A stretch of DNA of 64,000 bases from Ligaoa zhengdingensis. GTDB lineage: Bacteria; Bacillota; Clostridia; Oscillospirales; Ruminococcaceae. This document shows positions 16,299-25,290 of the stretch, piece after piece. The notes under the pieces were generated by a model. The model searched no databases. It had not been told where the DNA came from and worked only from the letters and a program-made list of their open reading frames with translations. The position numbers and the translations under genes were made by a program. Numbering within the stretch: the first letter of the stretch is position 1; each line of letters begins with the position of its first letter. The DNA lies in contig NZ_JACRST010000004.1 in NCBI RefSeq assembly GCF_014384885.1, positions 101,924 through 165,923 of the forward strand. Reading direction: 5' to 3'.

Positions 16299-16994
16299 TC
16301 AAACGGTGAACTTCGCGGGGTTGATCTTGATGCCGGGGCCCATGGTGGGGGACACGGCGCAGGATTTGATATACTGGCCCTTGGCGGCGGCGGGCTTTGC
16401 TTTCAGCAGAGCGCCCATCAGCGCGTCAAAGTTCTCCTGCAATTTGTCAACGCCAAAGCTCACCTTGCCGATCGGGCAGTGGACGATGTTGGTCTTGTCC
16501 AGGCGGTACTCGATCTTACCGGCCTTCGCCTCGGTGATCGCCTTCGCGACGTCCGGGGTGACGGTGCCGGCCTTCGGGTTGGGCATCAGCTTGCGGGGGC
16601 CGAGGATTTTACCGAGGCGGCCGACGATACCCATCATATCCGGGGTAGCGATGACCACGTCGAAATCCAGGAAGCCTTCCTTCTGGATGCGCTCCATCAG
16701 ATCCTCAGCGCCGACGATCTCAGCGCCAGCGGCGGTGGCGGCGTCGGCCTTGTCGCCCTTGGCGAACACAGCGACGCGCACATGCTTACCGGTACCGTTG
16801 GGCAGAACGACCGCGCCACGGACCTGCTGATCCGCCTGACGGGAATCGACGCCCAGGCGGACGTGCATTTCGACGGTTTCGTCGAACTTAGCCTTTGCGG
16901 TTTTGATGCAGAGCTCGAGCGCCTCAGCAGCTTCATACTGCTTGGTGCGGTCTACCAGCTTTGCACTGTCGATATATTTTTTTCCATGTTTCAT
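16299..16994 (-). CDS. rplA: Large ribosomal subunit protein uL1
   Basis: 231 residues. The sequence MKHGKKYIDSAKLVDRTKQY, the central domain with GKILGPRKLMPNPKAGTVT, and the C-terminal SPTMGPGIKI are diagnostic for L1. It forms the mobile L1 stalk at the E site and is the usual autogenous repressor of the rplK-rplA mRNA. It lies 59 nt downstream of rplK in the same direction. Confidence 0.98.
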   Translation of the reverse strand: MKHGKKYIDSAKLVDRTKQYEAAEALELCIKTAKAKFDETVEMHVRLGVDSRQADQQVRGAVVLPNGTGKHVRVAVFAKGDKADAATAAGAEIVGAEDLMERIQKEGFLDFDVVIATPDMMGIVGRLGKILGPRKLMPNPKAGTVTPDVAKAITEAKAGKIEYRLDKTNIVHCPIGKVSFGVDKLQENFDALMGALLKAKPAAAKGQYIKSCAVSPTMGPGIKINPAKFTV

Positions 16995-17053
16995 ACTAGT
17001 TCTCCTCCCTCAGAAGTGGTATTACCGGATTGGTTTCCTCCCACCTGAGAACA

Positions 17054-17479
17054 TCAGTCTTCTACGACAACGCCCATGCTGCGGCACGTGCCGGCCACCA
17101 TGCTCATCGCGGCCTCGATATCGGCGGCGTTGAGGTCGGGCATCTTGATCTCAGCGATTTTACGAACCTGCTCTTTGGTGATGGTGGCGACCTTCGTCTT
17201 GTTGGGGACGCCGGAACCGCTCTCGATCTTGCATTCCTTTTTGATGAGGACTGCAGCCGGGGGGGTTTTGGTGACAAAGGTGAAGGAGCGGTCCGCATAA
17301 ACGGTGATGACAACCGGGATAATCATACCGATGTCATTCTTGGTGCGCTCGTTGAATTCCTTTGTAAAAGACATAATGTTGACGCCATGCTGACCCAACG
17401 CGGGGCCCACCGGCGGCGCCGGGGTTGCTTTACCGGCAGGTATCTGCAGCTTGATATAACCTGTTACCTTTTGAGCCAT
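17054..17479 (-). CDS. rplK: Large ribosomal subunit protein uL11
   Basis: 141 residues from ATG 17479 (MAQKVTGYIKLQIPAGKA), the standard length; an upstream in-frame start at 17494 lies in the ribosome site and is rejected. GGAGG is 8 nt before the chosen ATG. The proline-rich PAPPVGPALGQHGVNI motif is the L11 hallmark. It forms the GTPase-associated centre base with 23S rRNA. Confidence 0.98.
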   Translation of the reverse strand: MAQKVTGYIKLQIPAGKATPAPPVGPALGQHGVNIMSFTKEFNERTKNDIGMIIPVVITVYADRSFTFVTKTPPAAVLIKKECKIESGSGVPNKTKVATITKEQVRKIAEIKMPDLNAADIEAAMSMVAGTCRSMGVVVED

Positions 17480-17499
17480 TGTTTGCACCTCCATAGATT

Positions 17500-17545
17500 A
17501 CGTGGTGGATGGCGGAGCGGAACCTCTACCCGCTCCTCCCACAGA
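17500..17545 (-). promoter_or_regulatory. Candidate L1-binding mRNA leader upstream of rplK
   Basis: In the nusG-rplK gap the transcript can form a GAGCGG/CCGCTC stem within a wider GTGG...CCAC pairing, resembling the L1 rRNA-like operator seen before rplK in other Firmicutes. Assignment rests on position and partial resemblance. Confidence 0.4.
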
Positions 17546-17622
17546 CTGCACCGGCCCGGTGCAATCTACGTTGTGCATTTCTCATGCACCCGCGGCGTTT
17601 TGCGCCGCAACCTGCTAAAAGA

Positions 17623-18144
17623 TTAATTTTCCCGTTGCGCCTGGTCAAGTTCGAGCTCCACGGGGGTTTCGCGGCCAAACATGGATACAACAACTTTTAC
17701 CCTGTTCTTGTCCAAATCCAATTCCTCCACCACGCCGGTAAAGCCCTCCAGCGGCCCATCCACGATCTCGACCCTGTCGCCGACCGCGTAATTGACCTCT
17801 ATCTGCTTCACTTCCACACCAAGCGCCTCCACCTCTTCGTCGGTGAGGGGCACAGGCTTGGAAGCCGGCCCGACAAAACCGGTGACGCCGCGCGTGTTGC
17901 GCACCACGTACCAACTGTCGTCTGTCAGAACCATTTTTACAAGCACATAGCCAGGAAAGATTTTGCGCTCTACTTCACGCTTTTTGTTGTCTTTGATCTC
18001 GGTGACGGTCTCCGTGGGCACGCGCACCTCGGTGATCAGGTCGTGCAGCGACCTGTTCTCGACAACCTTTTCAATATTGGTAGCCACCTTATTCTCATAG
18101 CCGGAATAGGTGTGGATGACATACCACTTTGCGCTATCAGCCAT
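17623..18144 (-). CDS. nusG: Transcription termination/antitermination factor NusG
   Basis: 173 residues from ATG 18144 (MADSAKWYVIHTYSGYENKV). The NGN domain is followed by a C-terminal KOW domain (YAVGDRVEIVDGPLEGFTG). It binds RNA polymerase and couples to Rho or ribosomes. An earlier in-frame ATG (18162) overlaps the GGAGGG ribosome site and is unlikely. Gene order rpmG-secE-nusG-rplK-rplA is conserved. Confidence 0.97.
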   Translation of the reverse strand: MADSAKWYVIHTYSGYENKVATNIEKVVENRSLHDLITEVRVPTETVTEIKDNKKREVERKIFPGYVLVKMVLTDDSWYVVRNTRGVTGFVGPASKPVPLTDEEVEALGVEVKQIEVNYAVGDRVEIVDGPLEGFTGVVEELDLDKNRVKVVVSMFGRETPVELELDQAQREN

Positions 18145-18188
18145 TCTTAAAAATCCCTCCACGCTGTTAAATCCATTTGGAAAATGAT

Positions 18189-18419
18189 TTACGCGTTTCT
18201 AAGGAGAACCTGGACCAACCAGGAAAGCAGGGCGTCGAGACCCCAGATAAAAATACCGATGATGACGCAGCAGACGATCACAACGATGGTGTTGTTGATG
18301 ATCGAGCTTTTGGTCGGCCATACGATCTTTTTGACCTCGCCCCTCGTATCCCGGAACGATTTGGCTATTTTCTGAAAGAAACCAGGCTTGGATTTTTTTT
18401 CACTAGAAGCTTCTGCCAT
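18189..18419 (-). CDS. secE: Preprotein translocase subunit SecE
   Basis: 76 residues with a basic cytosolic N-terminus, the conserved GEVKKIVWPTK motif, and one C-terminal membrane segment (about residues 43-70). Start at ATG 18419 with AGGAAGG 8 nt upstream; a TTG two codons earlier is less likely. Essential partner of SecY. Confidence 0.95.
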   Translation of the reverse strand: MAEASSEKKSKPGFFQKIAKSFRDTRGEVKKIVWPTKSSIINNTIVVIVCCVIIGIFIWGLDALLSWLVQVLLRNA

Positions 18420-18440
18420 ATTCAAATCCTTCCTTTCGCC

Positions 18441-18590
18441 TTATTTGGTTTCCTTGTGAAGAGTGTGTTTCCTGCAGAACCGGCAGTACTTGTTCATCTC
18501 AAGCCGGTCAGGATCATTCTTCTTGTTTTTCATCGTGTTGTAGTTGCGATGTTTGCACTCCGTGCAAGATAAGGTAATCTTAACCCTCAT
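18441..18590 (-). CDS. rpmG: Large ribosomal subunit protein bL33
   Basis: 49 residues on the minus strand, beginning MRVKITLSCTECKHRNY and ending YCRFCRKHTLHKETK. Two CxxC pairs show the zinc-binding form. AGGAGGTG stands 6 nt before the ATG at 18590. First gene of the secE-nusG-rplKA operon. Confidence 0.95.
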   Translation of the reverse strand: MRVKITLSCTECKHRNYNTMKNKKNDPDRLEMNKYCRFCRKHTLHKETK

Positions 18591-18686
18591 ATCGGCACCT
18601 CCTGAATTGACGGATTTTTTTGCCTCCCTCGTAAAGGAAACGCTTAAAAGTGAACAAAAAAAATAAACCTTTTAGAGGTACTTATC

Positions 18687-18715
18687 AGTTTAGCACAAGC
18701 GGGCCAACCCGTCAA
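18687..18715 (-). promoter_or_regulatory. Sigma-A promoter of the rpmG-secE-nusG-rplKA operon
   Basis: Read leftward: TTGACG, 17-nt spacer, TAAACT, about 97 nt before the rpmG ATG. The stretch 18591-18948 otherwise holds only divergent promoter DNA and no gene. Confidence 0.75.
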
Positions 18716-18848
18716 CCTTCTTTTGTGAATTTTGCCGTTTTTGCCAAAGAATATGCAGCAGGCGGCCGATTCGTTGGTAAATCGAGGGGAATGCCGCGTC
18801 AGATTTCGGAAAAATCTCGCTGCTATGCGGCTTTCAGCCGCGAAACAT

Positions 18849-18877
18849 TTGATTTACGCATATTCCTGTGGTAGAAT
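18849..18877 (+). promoter_or_regulatory. Putative promoter of ddl
   Basis: TTGATT, 17-nt spacer, TAGAAT, about 70 nt upstream of the ddl ATG. Confidence 0.6.
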
Positions 18878-18948
18878 AGAATATCGTATTCTATACCTTA
18901 TTTCAATAAGAGCTTCCAAACTTGAACGACAAAGGTTGTGAATGTGCC

Positions 18949-20040
18949 ATGAAAAAACGTTCGGTCGCCATTTTATTCGGCGGCGTTTCCAGTGAATATG
19001 AAGTGTCCCTGGTGTCGGCGGCCTCGGTGATCCGCAACACCCCCGCCGACCGCTACGACGTCACGATGGTGGGGATCACCCGCGACGGGCGGTGGCGGCG
19101 GTACACCGGCCCGGTGGAGCTGATTGAACAGGATCGATGGGCGGATTCTTCCTATGTGCAGCCCGCCTTCGTCTCGCCGGACCGCGGCCACCACGGGCTG
19201 GTGGTGCCAAACGAATCCGGCTGCGAAATCGTGCGGCTGGATGCGGTGTTTCCGGTGCTGCACGGCAAGAACGGCGAGGACGGCACCATCCAGGGGCTGT
19301 TCGAGCTGGCGGGAATCCCCTATGTGGGGTGCGGCCCGCTCTCCAGTGCGGTTTGTATGGACAAGGCGGTCACCCACACCATCCTGGCCGAAGCGGGCAT
19401 CCCGCAGGCGCGGTGGCAGACGGTACTGACGCGCGACTTCCGACAGGAGAACTTTGCCGCTCTGGAGGGGAGGCTGCGCGGGGCGTTGGGTTACCCGATG
19501 TTCGTCAAGCCCGCCAACGCGGGGTCGTCGGTGGGCATCTCCAAGGCGCACGGCCCCGACGAGCTGAGGGCCGCCTTGGCGCTCGCCTTCCAACACGACT
19601 GCAAGGCGGTGGTCGAGGAGTTCATCGACGGCAGCGAAGTGGAATCGGCTGTGCTGGGCAACGACCAGCCGGTTGTCTCGGTGCTGGGCGAGATCGTGCC
19701 CTGCAACGAGTTTTACGACTACGAAGCGAAATACCAGAACGACGCGACCGAGCTGCACATCCCGGCGCGCATACCCGACGAGACGGCCGCGCTCATCCGG
19801 GAGACGGCAGCCAGGGCCTACCGGGCGCTCGGCTGCTCGGGGCTCACCCGCATCGACTTCTTTGTGAAGCGCGACGGCACGGGGATTGTCCTCAACGAGC
19901 CGAACACAATCCCGGGTTTCACATCGATCAGCATGTATCCCAAGCTGATGGCGGCGAGCGGCGTCCCCTACAGCGAGCTGATCGACAGGTTATTTACCCT
20001 CGCCATCGAGCGGATGGCACAGACATCAACAGAAGTTTAA
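18949..20040 (+). CDS. ddl: D-alanine--D-alanine ligase
   Basis: 363 residues from ATG 18949 (MKKRSVAILFGGVSSEYEVS); a TTG nine codons upstream is less likely. It makes D-Ala-D-Ala for peptidoglycan. ATP-grasp features: FPVLHGKNGEDGTIQGLFEL, PMFVKPANAGSSVGISK, and the C-terminal metal/ATP loop RIDFFVKRDGTGIVLNEPNTIPGFT. The tyrosine in EFYDYEAKY suits a D-Ala (not D-Lac) ligase, though this is inference. Starts a rightward cell-wall/translation cluster with the MurI-like gene. Confidence 0.95.
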   Translation: MKKRSVAILFGGVSSEYEVSLVSAASVIRNTPADRYDVTMVGITRDGRWRRYTGPVELIEQDRWADSSYVQPAFVSPDRGHHGLVVPNESGCEIVRLDAVFPVLHGKNGEDGTIQGLFELAGIPYVGCGPLSSAVCMDKAVTHTILAEAGIPQARWQTVLTRDFRQENFAALEGRLRGALGYPMFVKPANAGSSVGISKAHGPDELRAALALAFQHDCKAVVEEFIDGSEVESAVLGNDQPVVSVLGEIVPCNEFYDYEAKYQNDATELHIPARIPDETAALIRETAARAYRALGCSGLTRIDFFVKRDGTGIVLNEPNTIPGFTSISMYPKLMAASGVPYSELIDRLFTLAIERMAQTSTEV

Positions 20041-20088
20041 ATGACAGAAGGGCGGAGAGATTGATAAAAATAAAGGGGTTGGTCTGAG

Positions 20089-20892
20089 ATGAACAGCAAG
20101 GCAATCGGCGTATTTGATACCGGAGCGGGGGGCTTGGCCACCGTGCGCGAATTGCAGCGGCTGATGCCGGGGGAGAGCATCGTCTACCTGGCGGACACCG
20201 CGCGCGCGCCTTATGGGGCGCACAGCCGGGAGCTGATTACCGAAAACGCGATGCGCGGCCTGGGCTTCCTGCAACAGCAGGATGTCAAGCTGCTGGTGTC
20301 GGCCTGCGGTACGGTGAGCGCCGTGCTGCCCGAGCAGAGCGTCAAAAAGCTGTCCGTCCCCCTGGTCTCCACCCTGTTGCCCTGCGCGCAGGAGGCCTGC
20401 GCCATGAGCGCGAGCGGTGTCATCGGCGTCATCGGCGCCACCGCTGCGGTTCGGAGCTCCGCCTTCGGCAAGGCGATCCGCAACATCCGCACCGACGCGA
20501 GGGTGGTCGGCCGGGCCTGCCCGCTGCTGCTCGCCCTGGCGGAAAACGGCGTGACCAGCGCGGATGACCCGCTGGTGCGTCTGACCATCCAGCGCTACCT
20601 CGAGCCGATGCTGGCGGAGGGGATCGACACCCTGATTTTGGCCAGCGCCCACTATTCGGTGCTGTTCGCCGCGATCTCGGAGGTGTTCGACTACCGCGTC
20701 ACCCTCATCGACGCCACCGCTGTGACCGCGCGCTATGTGCAGAGCTACCTGCTGCAAAACGACATGCAGAACGACGGCGGGGTGAAACCGCCGGTCTGGT
20801 ATGTCACCGATCTGCCGCAGGACTTCACCGATCTATCCAAATTGTATTATAAATGCGAAATTACACAGAATGTTAAATTGGTTGCCCTGTGA
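20089..20892 (+). CDS. Glutamate-racemase-family protein lacking the second catalytic Cys
   Basis: 267 residues. It keeps the MurI N-terminal signatures IGVFDTGAGG (D10) and ADTARAPYG, and the first catalytic cysteine region as SACGTVSA (C73), where the usual Asn is Gly. The second active-site motif, normally GCTHYP, is ASAHYS: the catalytic Cys position is S186, although H188 remains. Two-base racemisation would therefore be impaired. It could be a degenerate MurI, a one-sided enzyme, or a regulator. Placed between ddl and DUF1934, where murI is usual. Confidence 0.8.
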   Translation: MNSKAIGVFDTGAGGLATVRELQRLMPGESIVYLADTARAPYGAHSRELITENAMRGLGFLQQQDVKLLVSACGTVSAVLPEQSVKKLSVPLVSTLLPCAQEACAMSASGVIGVIGATAAVRSSAFGKAIRNIRTDARVVGRACPLLLALAENGVTSADDPLVRLTIQRYLEPMLAEGIDTLILASAHYSVLFAAISEVFDYRVTLIDATAVTARYVQSYLLQNDMQNDGGVKPPVWYVTDLPQDFTDLSKLYYKCEITQNVKLVAL

Positions 20893-20915
20893 GGAACCGG
20901 GAAGGATACATAGTT

Positions 20916-21356
20916 TTGAAAAAGGATGTTTTGATTCAGATACGCGGCGTCCAGTATATCGACGGCGAGCAGGACGTGGTGGAGCTCACCACTGTGGGCC
21001 GCTTCTACCGCAAAAACGGGGACTACTACATCTCCTACGACGAGAGCGAGGCCACCGGCTTTGAGGGTGGAAAGACCACGCTCAAGGTCGAAGGGGACGA
21101 CAGCAAGGTCACCATGCTGCGCAGCGGCCCCAACCGGTCGCAGCTCATCGTCGAGGCTGGCCGCAGGCACCAGTGCCAGTACGACACCGGCTACGGCCCG
21201 ATCATCATGGGGGTGTCGGGCGACCGTATCCTCTCCTCCCTGTCCGACCGGGGCGGGGAGCTCAACTTCAAATATACCCTCGACCTCAACGCCAGCCTGG
21301 CGAGCGAGAACGAGGTGTTTGTCCAGGTGCGCGAACAGAATCGCGCAGCCGAATAA
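20916..21356 (+). CDS. DUF1934 beta-barrel protein (YwiB-like)
   Basis: 146 residues from TTG 20916; a GTG at 20889 would overlap the previous gene and adds a non-conserved extension. GGAAGG precedes by about 10 nt. The alternation GGKTTLKVEGDDSKVTMLRSG and the C-terminal GGELNFKYTLDLNASLASEN match DUF1934, a calycin-like fold that commonly sits next to argS in Firmicutes. Function unknown. Confidence 0.85.
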   Translation: MKKDVLIQIRGVQYIDGEQDVVELTTVGRFYRKNGDYYISYDESEATGFEGGKTTLKVEGDDSKVTMLRSGPNRSQLIVEAGRRHQCQYDTGYGPIIMGVSGDRILSSLSDRGGELNFKYTLDLNASLASENEVFVQVREQNRAAE

Positions 21357-21394
21357 AAAGGAAGATCAAAAAAGAGAAGGAATGATGGTTTTAC

Positions 21395-23155
21395 ATGGCA
21401 AACTTTGTAAAGATGGCCGGGGATGAGGTGCGCGAAATCCTGATGGGCGCGCTGGGAAAGCTGGTCGCAGAGGGGCAGATCCCCGCAGTTCCGCTGCCCG
21501 CGTTTACAGTGGAGATCCCCAACGACACCGCGCACGGCGATTTTGCGAGCAACCTGGCGATGGTATCCGGCCGCGCGTTCAAAGAGGCGGGCGTCAAGTT
21601 TAATCCCCGCGCGTTTGCGACGCAGCTCTGCGAGGCCGCGGAGCTCGCGGGCACCAGCTTCACCCGCTGCGAGGTGGCGGGACCTGGGTTCATCAACTTC
21701 TTCCTCGCCGACCGCTGGTTCGCAGGGGTGGTGCGCGACGTGTTGGCCTGCGGCGCGGATTACGGCCGCAGCGACTACGGGCAGGGCCGCAAGGTGATGA
21801 TCGAGTTTGTCTCGGCCAACCCGACGGGCCCGATGCACATGGGCAACGCGCGCGGCGGCGCGCTGGGCGACTGCCTGGCCGCGGCGATGGACAAGGCCGG
21901 CTACGACGTGACCCGCGAGTTCTATGTCAACGACGCGGGCAACCAGATCGAGAAGTTCGGCGTCTCCCTGGAGGTGCGCTATCTCCAGCATTTTCTGGGG
22001 GAGGACGCGGTGGAGCTGCCCGAGGACGCCTACCACGGCGACGACATCCGCCAGCGTGCCTGCGAGTTTGCCGAGCTGTACGGCGACCGCTATGTGAACG
22101 CCGAACCCGCCGAGCGCCGAAAAGCGCTGGTGGAATATGCCCTGCCGAAGAATGTGGACAAGCTGAAGAGCGACCTCGCGCTCTACCGCATCCACTACGA
22201 TGTGTGGTTCCGCGAGAGCACTCTGCACGAGGGCGGCGCGGTCAAGGCCGCGCTCGACCGGCTCACCGAGCTGGGCATGACCTACGAGCAGGAGGGCGCG
22301 CTCTGGTATAAGAATGCCGAGGTGCAGAGAAAGCGCCTGAAGGCGGCGGGCAAGACCGACGAGGAGATCGAGGCGCTCGGCCTCAAGGACGACGTGCTGG
22401 TGCGCGCCAACGGCCATCCGACCTATTTCGCGGCGGATATCGCTTATCATTACAATAAATTTGCGGTGCGCGGCTTCGACCGCGTCATCAACGTGTGGGG
22501 CGCGGATCACCATGGGCATGTGGCGCGTCTCAAGGGCGCGATGGACGCCATCGGCCTCAACGGGGACAAGCTGGACATCGTGCTGATGCAGCTCGTGCGT
22601 CTGATGAAGGACGGCCAGCCCTACAAGATGAGCAAGCGCAGCGGCAAGGCGGTGTCCCTCACCGACCTGATCGAGGAGATCCCGATCGATGCGGCGCGCT
22701 TCTTCTTCAACCTCTCCTCGCCCAACGCGACGCTGGATTTCGACCTCGACCTGGCGGTGAAGAATTCGAGCGACAACCCGGTTTATTATGTGCAGTACGC
22801 GCACGCGCGCATCTGCAGCATCCATAAGAAGCTGGCGGCGGCGGGGATTGTCTACCGGGGCTGCACTTTAGAAGACTTGGAACAACTCACCCTGCCCGAG
22901 GAGCGCGAGCTGATCCGCACCCTGGCGGGCTATCCCAACCTGCTGATCGATGTGGCCAAGAGCTACGATCCCTCGCGCATGACCCACTATGCCACCGAGC
23001 TCGCCACCGCGTTCCACAAGTTCTACAACTCCTGCCGCGTGGCGGATGAAAATGAGGCGCTGATGCAGGCGCGCCTGGCGCTCTGCCTGGCGGTGAAAAA
23101 CACCATCGCCGACGTGCTCGGCCTGATGAAGGTTTCCGCTCCCGAATCCATGTGA
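21395..23155 (+). CDS. argS: Arginyl-tRNA synthetase
   Basis: 586 residues, class I. The N-terminal additional domain binds the tRNA D-loop; the catalytic HIGH equivalent is HMGN in NPTGPMHMGNARGG; KMSKR is complete (YKMSKRSGKAVSL). The C-terminal DALR anticodon-binding domain ends in a typical LGLMKVSAPESM. It lies 38 nt after DUF1934. Confidence 0.97.
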   Translation: MANFVKMAGDEVREILMGALGKLVAEGQIPAVPLPAFTVEIPNDTAHGDFASNLAMVSGRAFKEAGVKFNPRAFATQLCEAAELAGTSFTRCEVAGPGFINFFLADRWFAGVVRDVLACGADYGRSDYGQGRKVMIEFVSANPTGPMHMGNARGGALGDCLAAAMDKAGYDVTREFYVNDAGNQIEKFGVSLEVRYLQHFLGEDAVELPEDAYHGDDIRQRACEFAELYGDRYVNAEPAERRKALVEYALPKNVDKLKSDLALYRIHYDVWFRESTLHEGGAVKAALDRLTELGMTYEQEGALWYKNAEVQRKRLKAAGKTDEEIEALGLKDDVLVRANGHPTYFAADIAYHYNKFAVRGFDRVINVWGADHHGHVARLKGAMDAIGLNGDKLDIVLMQLVRLMKDGQPYKMSKRSGKAVSLTDLIEEIPIDAARFFFNLSSPNATLDFDLDLAVKNSSDNPVYYVQYAHARICSIHKKLAAAGIVYRGCTLEDLEQLTLPEERELIRTLAGYPNLLIDVAKSYDPSRMTHYATELATAFHKFYNSCRVADENEALMQARLALCLAVKNTIADVLGLMKVSAPESM

Positions 23156-23194
23156 CCGGCGACCCTCCGGTTCAAGAAAGAGAGGATTTCCATC

Positions 23195-24421
23195 ATGAAG
23201 TTTCCATACCCGCTGCCCATGCTGTTGGACGGCGCGACCGGAACCAATCTGATCGCCGCGGGGATGCCGCAAAGCGCATGTGTGGAGCGGTGGATTTTGG
23301 AGCATCCCGACGTGTTGCAGCGGCTGCAGCGCGAATTTGTCGCAGCCGGTGCGGACGCGGTATACGCGCCGACCTTTTCGGCCAATGCGGCCAAGCTGGC
23401 CCACTACGGGCTGGAGGGGCAGGTGCGCGAGCTCAACCTGCGCCTGGCGGCCCTGTCGCGCGAGGCGGTGGGGGATAGCGCGTTGGTGGGCGGCGATCTA
23501 TCGCCCACCGGGCTGTTCTGCGAGCCGTTCGGCGACACGCCGTTTCTCGATCTGGTCCACCTGTACGCCGAGCAGGCGCTCGCGCTCAGGGATGCGGGAG
23601 TCGACTTTCTGGCGATTGAGACAATGACCAGCATGACCGGGATGCGCGCGGCCATCCTGGGCGGGTGGCACGCGGACCTGCCCATCTTTGTTACCCTCAC
23701 AGTGGATGAAAGCGGCCGCACCCTGTCCGGGGCCGATCTGCTGGCCGCGCTGCTCACCGCGCAGTCGATGGGGGCGGCGGCGTTCGGCGTCAACTGTTCC
23801 ACCGGCGCGGAGGGGATGCAGCCGCTGTTTGAGCGCCTCGCACCCCACGCGCGGGTGCCGCTGATCGCCAAACCCAATGCGGGCCTGCCCGACCCCGCCA
23901 CCGGTGCGTACCGCGTGTCGCCCGATGAGATGGCCGCCCGGATGGCGCCGCTGTTCGAGGCGGGCGTGACCATCGCGGGGGGATGCTGCGGCACGACGCC
24001 CGCACACCTCGCGGCGATCGGCCGGGCGATGCGCGGGTTCGACTTCGATTCGGTGCAGATTGAGCGCGAGGAGGACGCGCTGGTGGTGTGCAGCGAGACA
24101 GAGGTGTTCTACCTCGACGAGGATTTCGAGCTCTCCGAGCCGGTCGATTGCGAGCTGGATATGACCGACGCCCTGATGGATGCGGGGGGCGAGGGGTGCG
24201 ACGCGATTTCGGTGCACCTCACCAGCAACGAGGACGCCTACTGCTTTGCGCAGAACATGCACATGGCGAGCCTGCCGGTGTCGTTTTTGGCCGAGACGGA
24301 GGAAGCGCTTGAGGCTGGCCTCATCTACTACAACGGCCGGGCGCTTATCGATTCGCGCAGCGAGGTGCCGCGCGAGCGGATGGAGGAGCTGGCCGTGGGA
24401 TACGGCGCGGTGCTGCGCTGA
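23195..24421 (+). CDS. Homocysteine S-methyltransferase-type protein with a partial pterin-domain-like tail
   Basis: 408 residues. Residues 1-280 form a complete homocysteine/betaine methyltransferase barrel: LDGATGTNL at the start and the three zinc cysteines C201 (GVNCSTG), C264 and C265 (GGCCGTTP). Residues about 285-408 resemble a fragment of the MetH methyltetrahydrofolate-binding domain (LEAGLIYYNGRALIDSRSE), but it is far too short to be a complete barrel. The methyl donor is unknown; methionine synthesis or salvage is the likely setting. Follows argS by 39 nt. Confidence 0.8.
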   Translation: MKFPYPLPMLLDGATGTNLIAAGMPQSACVERWILEHPDVLQRLQREFVAAGADAVYAPTFSANAAKLAHYGLEGQVRELNLRLAALSREAVGDSALVGGDLSPTGLFCEPFGDTPFLDLVHLYAEQALALRDAGVDFLAIETMTSMTGMRAAILGGWHADLPIFVTLTVDESGRTLSGADLLAALLTAQSMGAAAFGVNCSTGAEGMQPLFERLAPHARVPLIAKPNAGLPDPATGAYRVSPDEMAARMAPLFEAGVTIAGGCCGTTPAHLAAIGRAMRGFDFDSVQIEREEDALVVCSETEVFYLDEDFELSEPVDCELDMTDALMDAGGEGCDAISVHLTSNEDAYCFAQNMHMASLPVSFLAETEEALEAGLIYYNGRALIDSRSEVPRERMEELAVGYGAVLR

Positions 24422-24437
24422 CCTGGAGACAACAATA

Positions 24438-24491
24438 AAAAAGAAAGCCCGCGGGTGCCGCCGGTTCGGCAGGCAGCTCCGCGGGCCTTTT
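24438..24491. terminator. Bidirectional terminator
   Basis: GCCCGCGG/CCGCGGGC stem with a GC-rich internal hairpin (GCCGcc..GGC), A-tract on the left and CTTTT on the right. It serves the rightward methyltransferase gene and the leftward VTT gene. Confidence 0.85.
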
Positions 24492-24498
24492 GCATCTT

Positions 24499-25155
24499 TT
24501 ATGCGCCGCGTTTGCGCTTTTGATAGCGGTTGTACAGCAGGGAGGAGATCAGCGAGATCAGTACGATCGCCACCAGCGGCACCCAAAACTGCGGGGAGAA
24601 CGGCTCGGCCAGGTTTTGGCCCATCAGCACAGCGGGCACCATTACCGGGCACAGCCCGAGCAGCGAGCCCACGGTGTAGGGCAGGTAGCCCATGCCGGAT
24701 GCGCCCAGCACCATGCTCACCAGGTCGCCCGGCAGCAGGTTGACGACCCGCAGCAGGTAACTGCAAAACACCGCGTTGTCGGTGGAGAAGTCGGAGAGCT
24801 TCCGCGCCTTGGGGTAGCGCGCCACCAACTTTTCCACCGCCTCACGCCCGGAGAAGCGCCCGATGCAGAAGGGGATGGTGACGCACAGCCACAGTCCCAG
24901 CAGGCTCACCAGCAGCGCGCCGGCCAGCGGGAACACCGCGCCCGCCGCCAGGTAGAGCACCACCAGCGGAAACACGATCGAGATCGATTTGACGGCGTAC
25001 AGCCCCAGGAAAGTGAGGGCCGCCAGCAGGTAGCTGTCCGGGGTGAGGTGCAGGATATCCTCGATGGAGACGCTGCTCAGCGTTGCGCCGAAAAACGCCA
25101 CGATGAGGACGATCCCCACAAACGGGAGCAATTTCAAAACCGTTTCTTTTTTCAT
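24499..25155 (-). CDS. VTT (DedA/TVP38-like) integral membrane protein
   Basis: 218 residues with about five hydrophobic segments. The central stretch (PLAGALLVSLLGLWLCVTIPFCIGRFSG, then LLRVVNLLPGDLVSMVLGASGMGYLPY) matches the VTT/SNARE-associated family, with the conserved R-NLLPGD and G-S-L-G motifs. Related proteins are lipid scramblases or flippases; the substrate here is not known. Ends in a basic KRKRGA tail. Confidence 0.85.
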   Translation of the reverse strand: MKKETVLKLLPFVGIVLIVAFFGATLSSVSIEDILHLTPDSYLLAALTFLGLYAVKSISIVFPLVVLYLAAGAVFPLAGALLVSLLGLWLCVTIPFCIGRFSGREAVEKLVARYPKARKLSDFSTDNAVFCSYLLRVVNLLPGDLVSMVLGASGMGYLPYTVGSLLGLCPVMVPAVLMGQNLAEPFSPQFWVPLVAIVLISLISSLLYNRYQKRKRGA

Positions 25156-25290
25156 TCGGAACTACCGCCTTTCCTGGCTTTAGTTTACCGCGTCCCGCGG
25201 CGGTTGTAAAGATAATTCGGCACTCTGTGGGAACCGTCGCGGGTTTCTTTGGCGGTTTCTTTAATCTTTTGACAAATCCCGGCCAAATGG

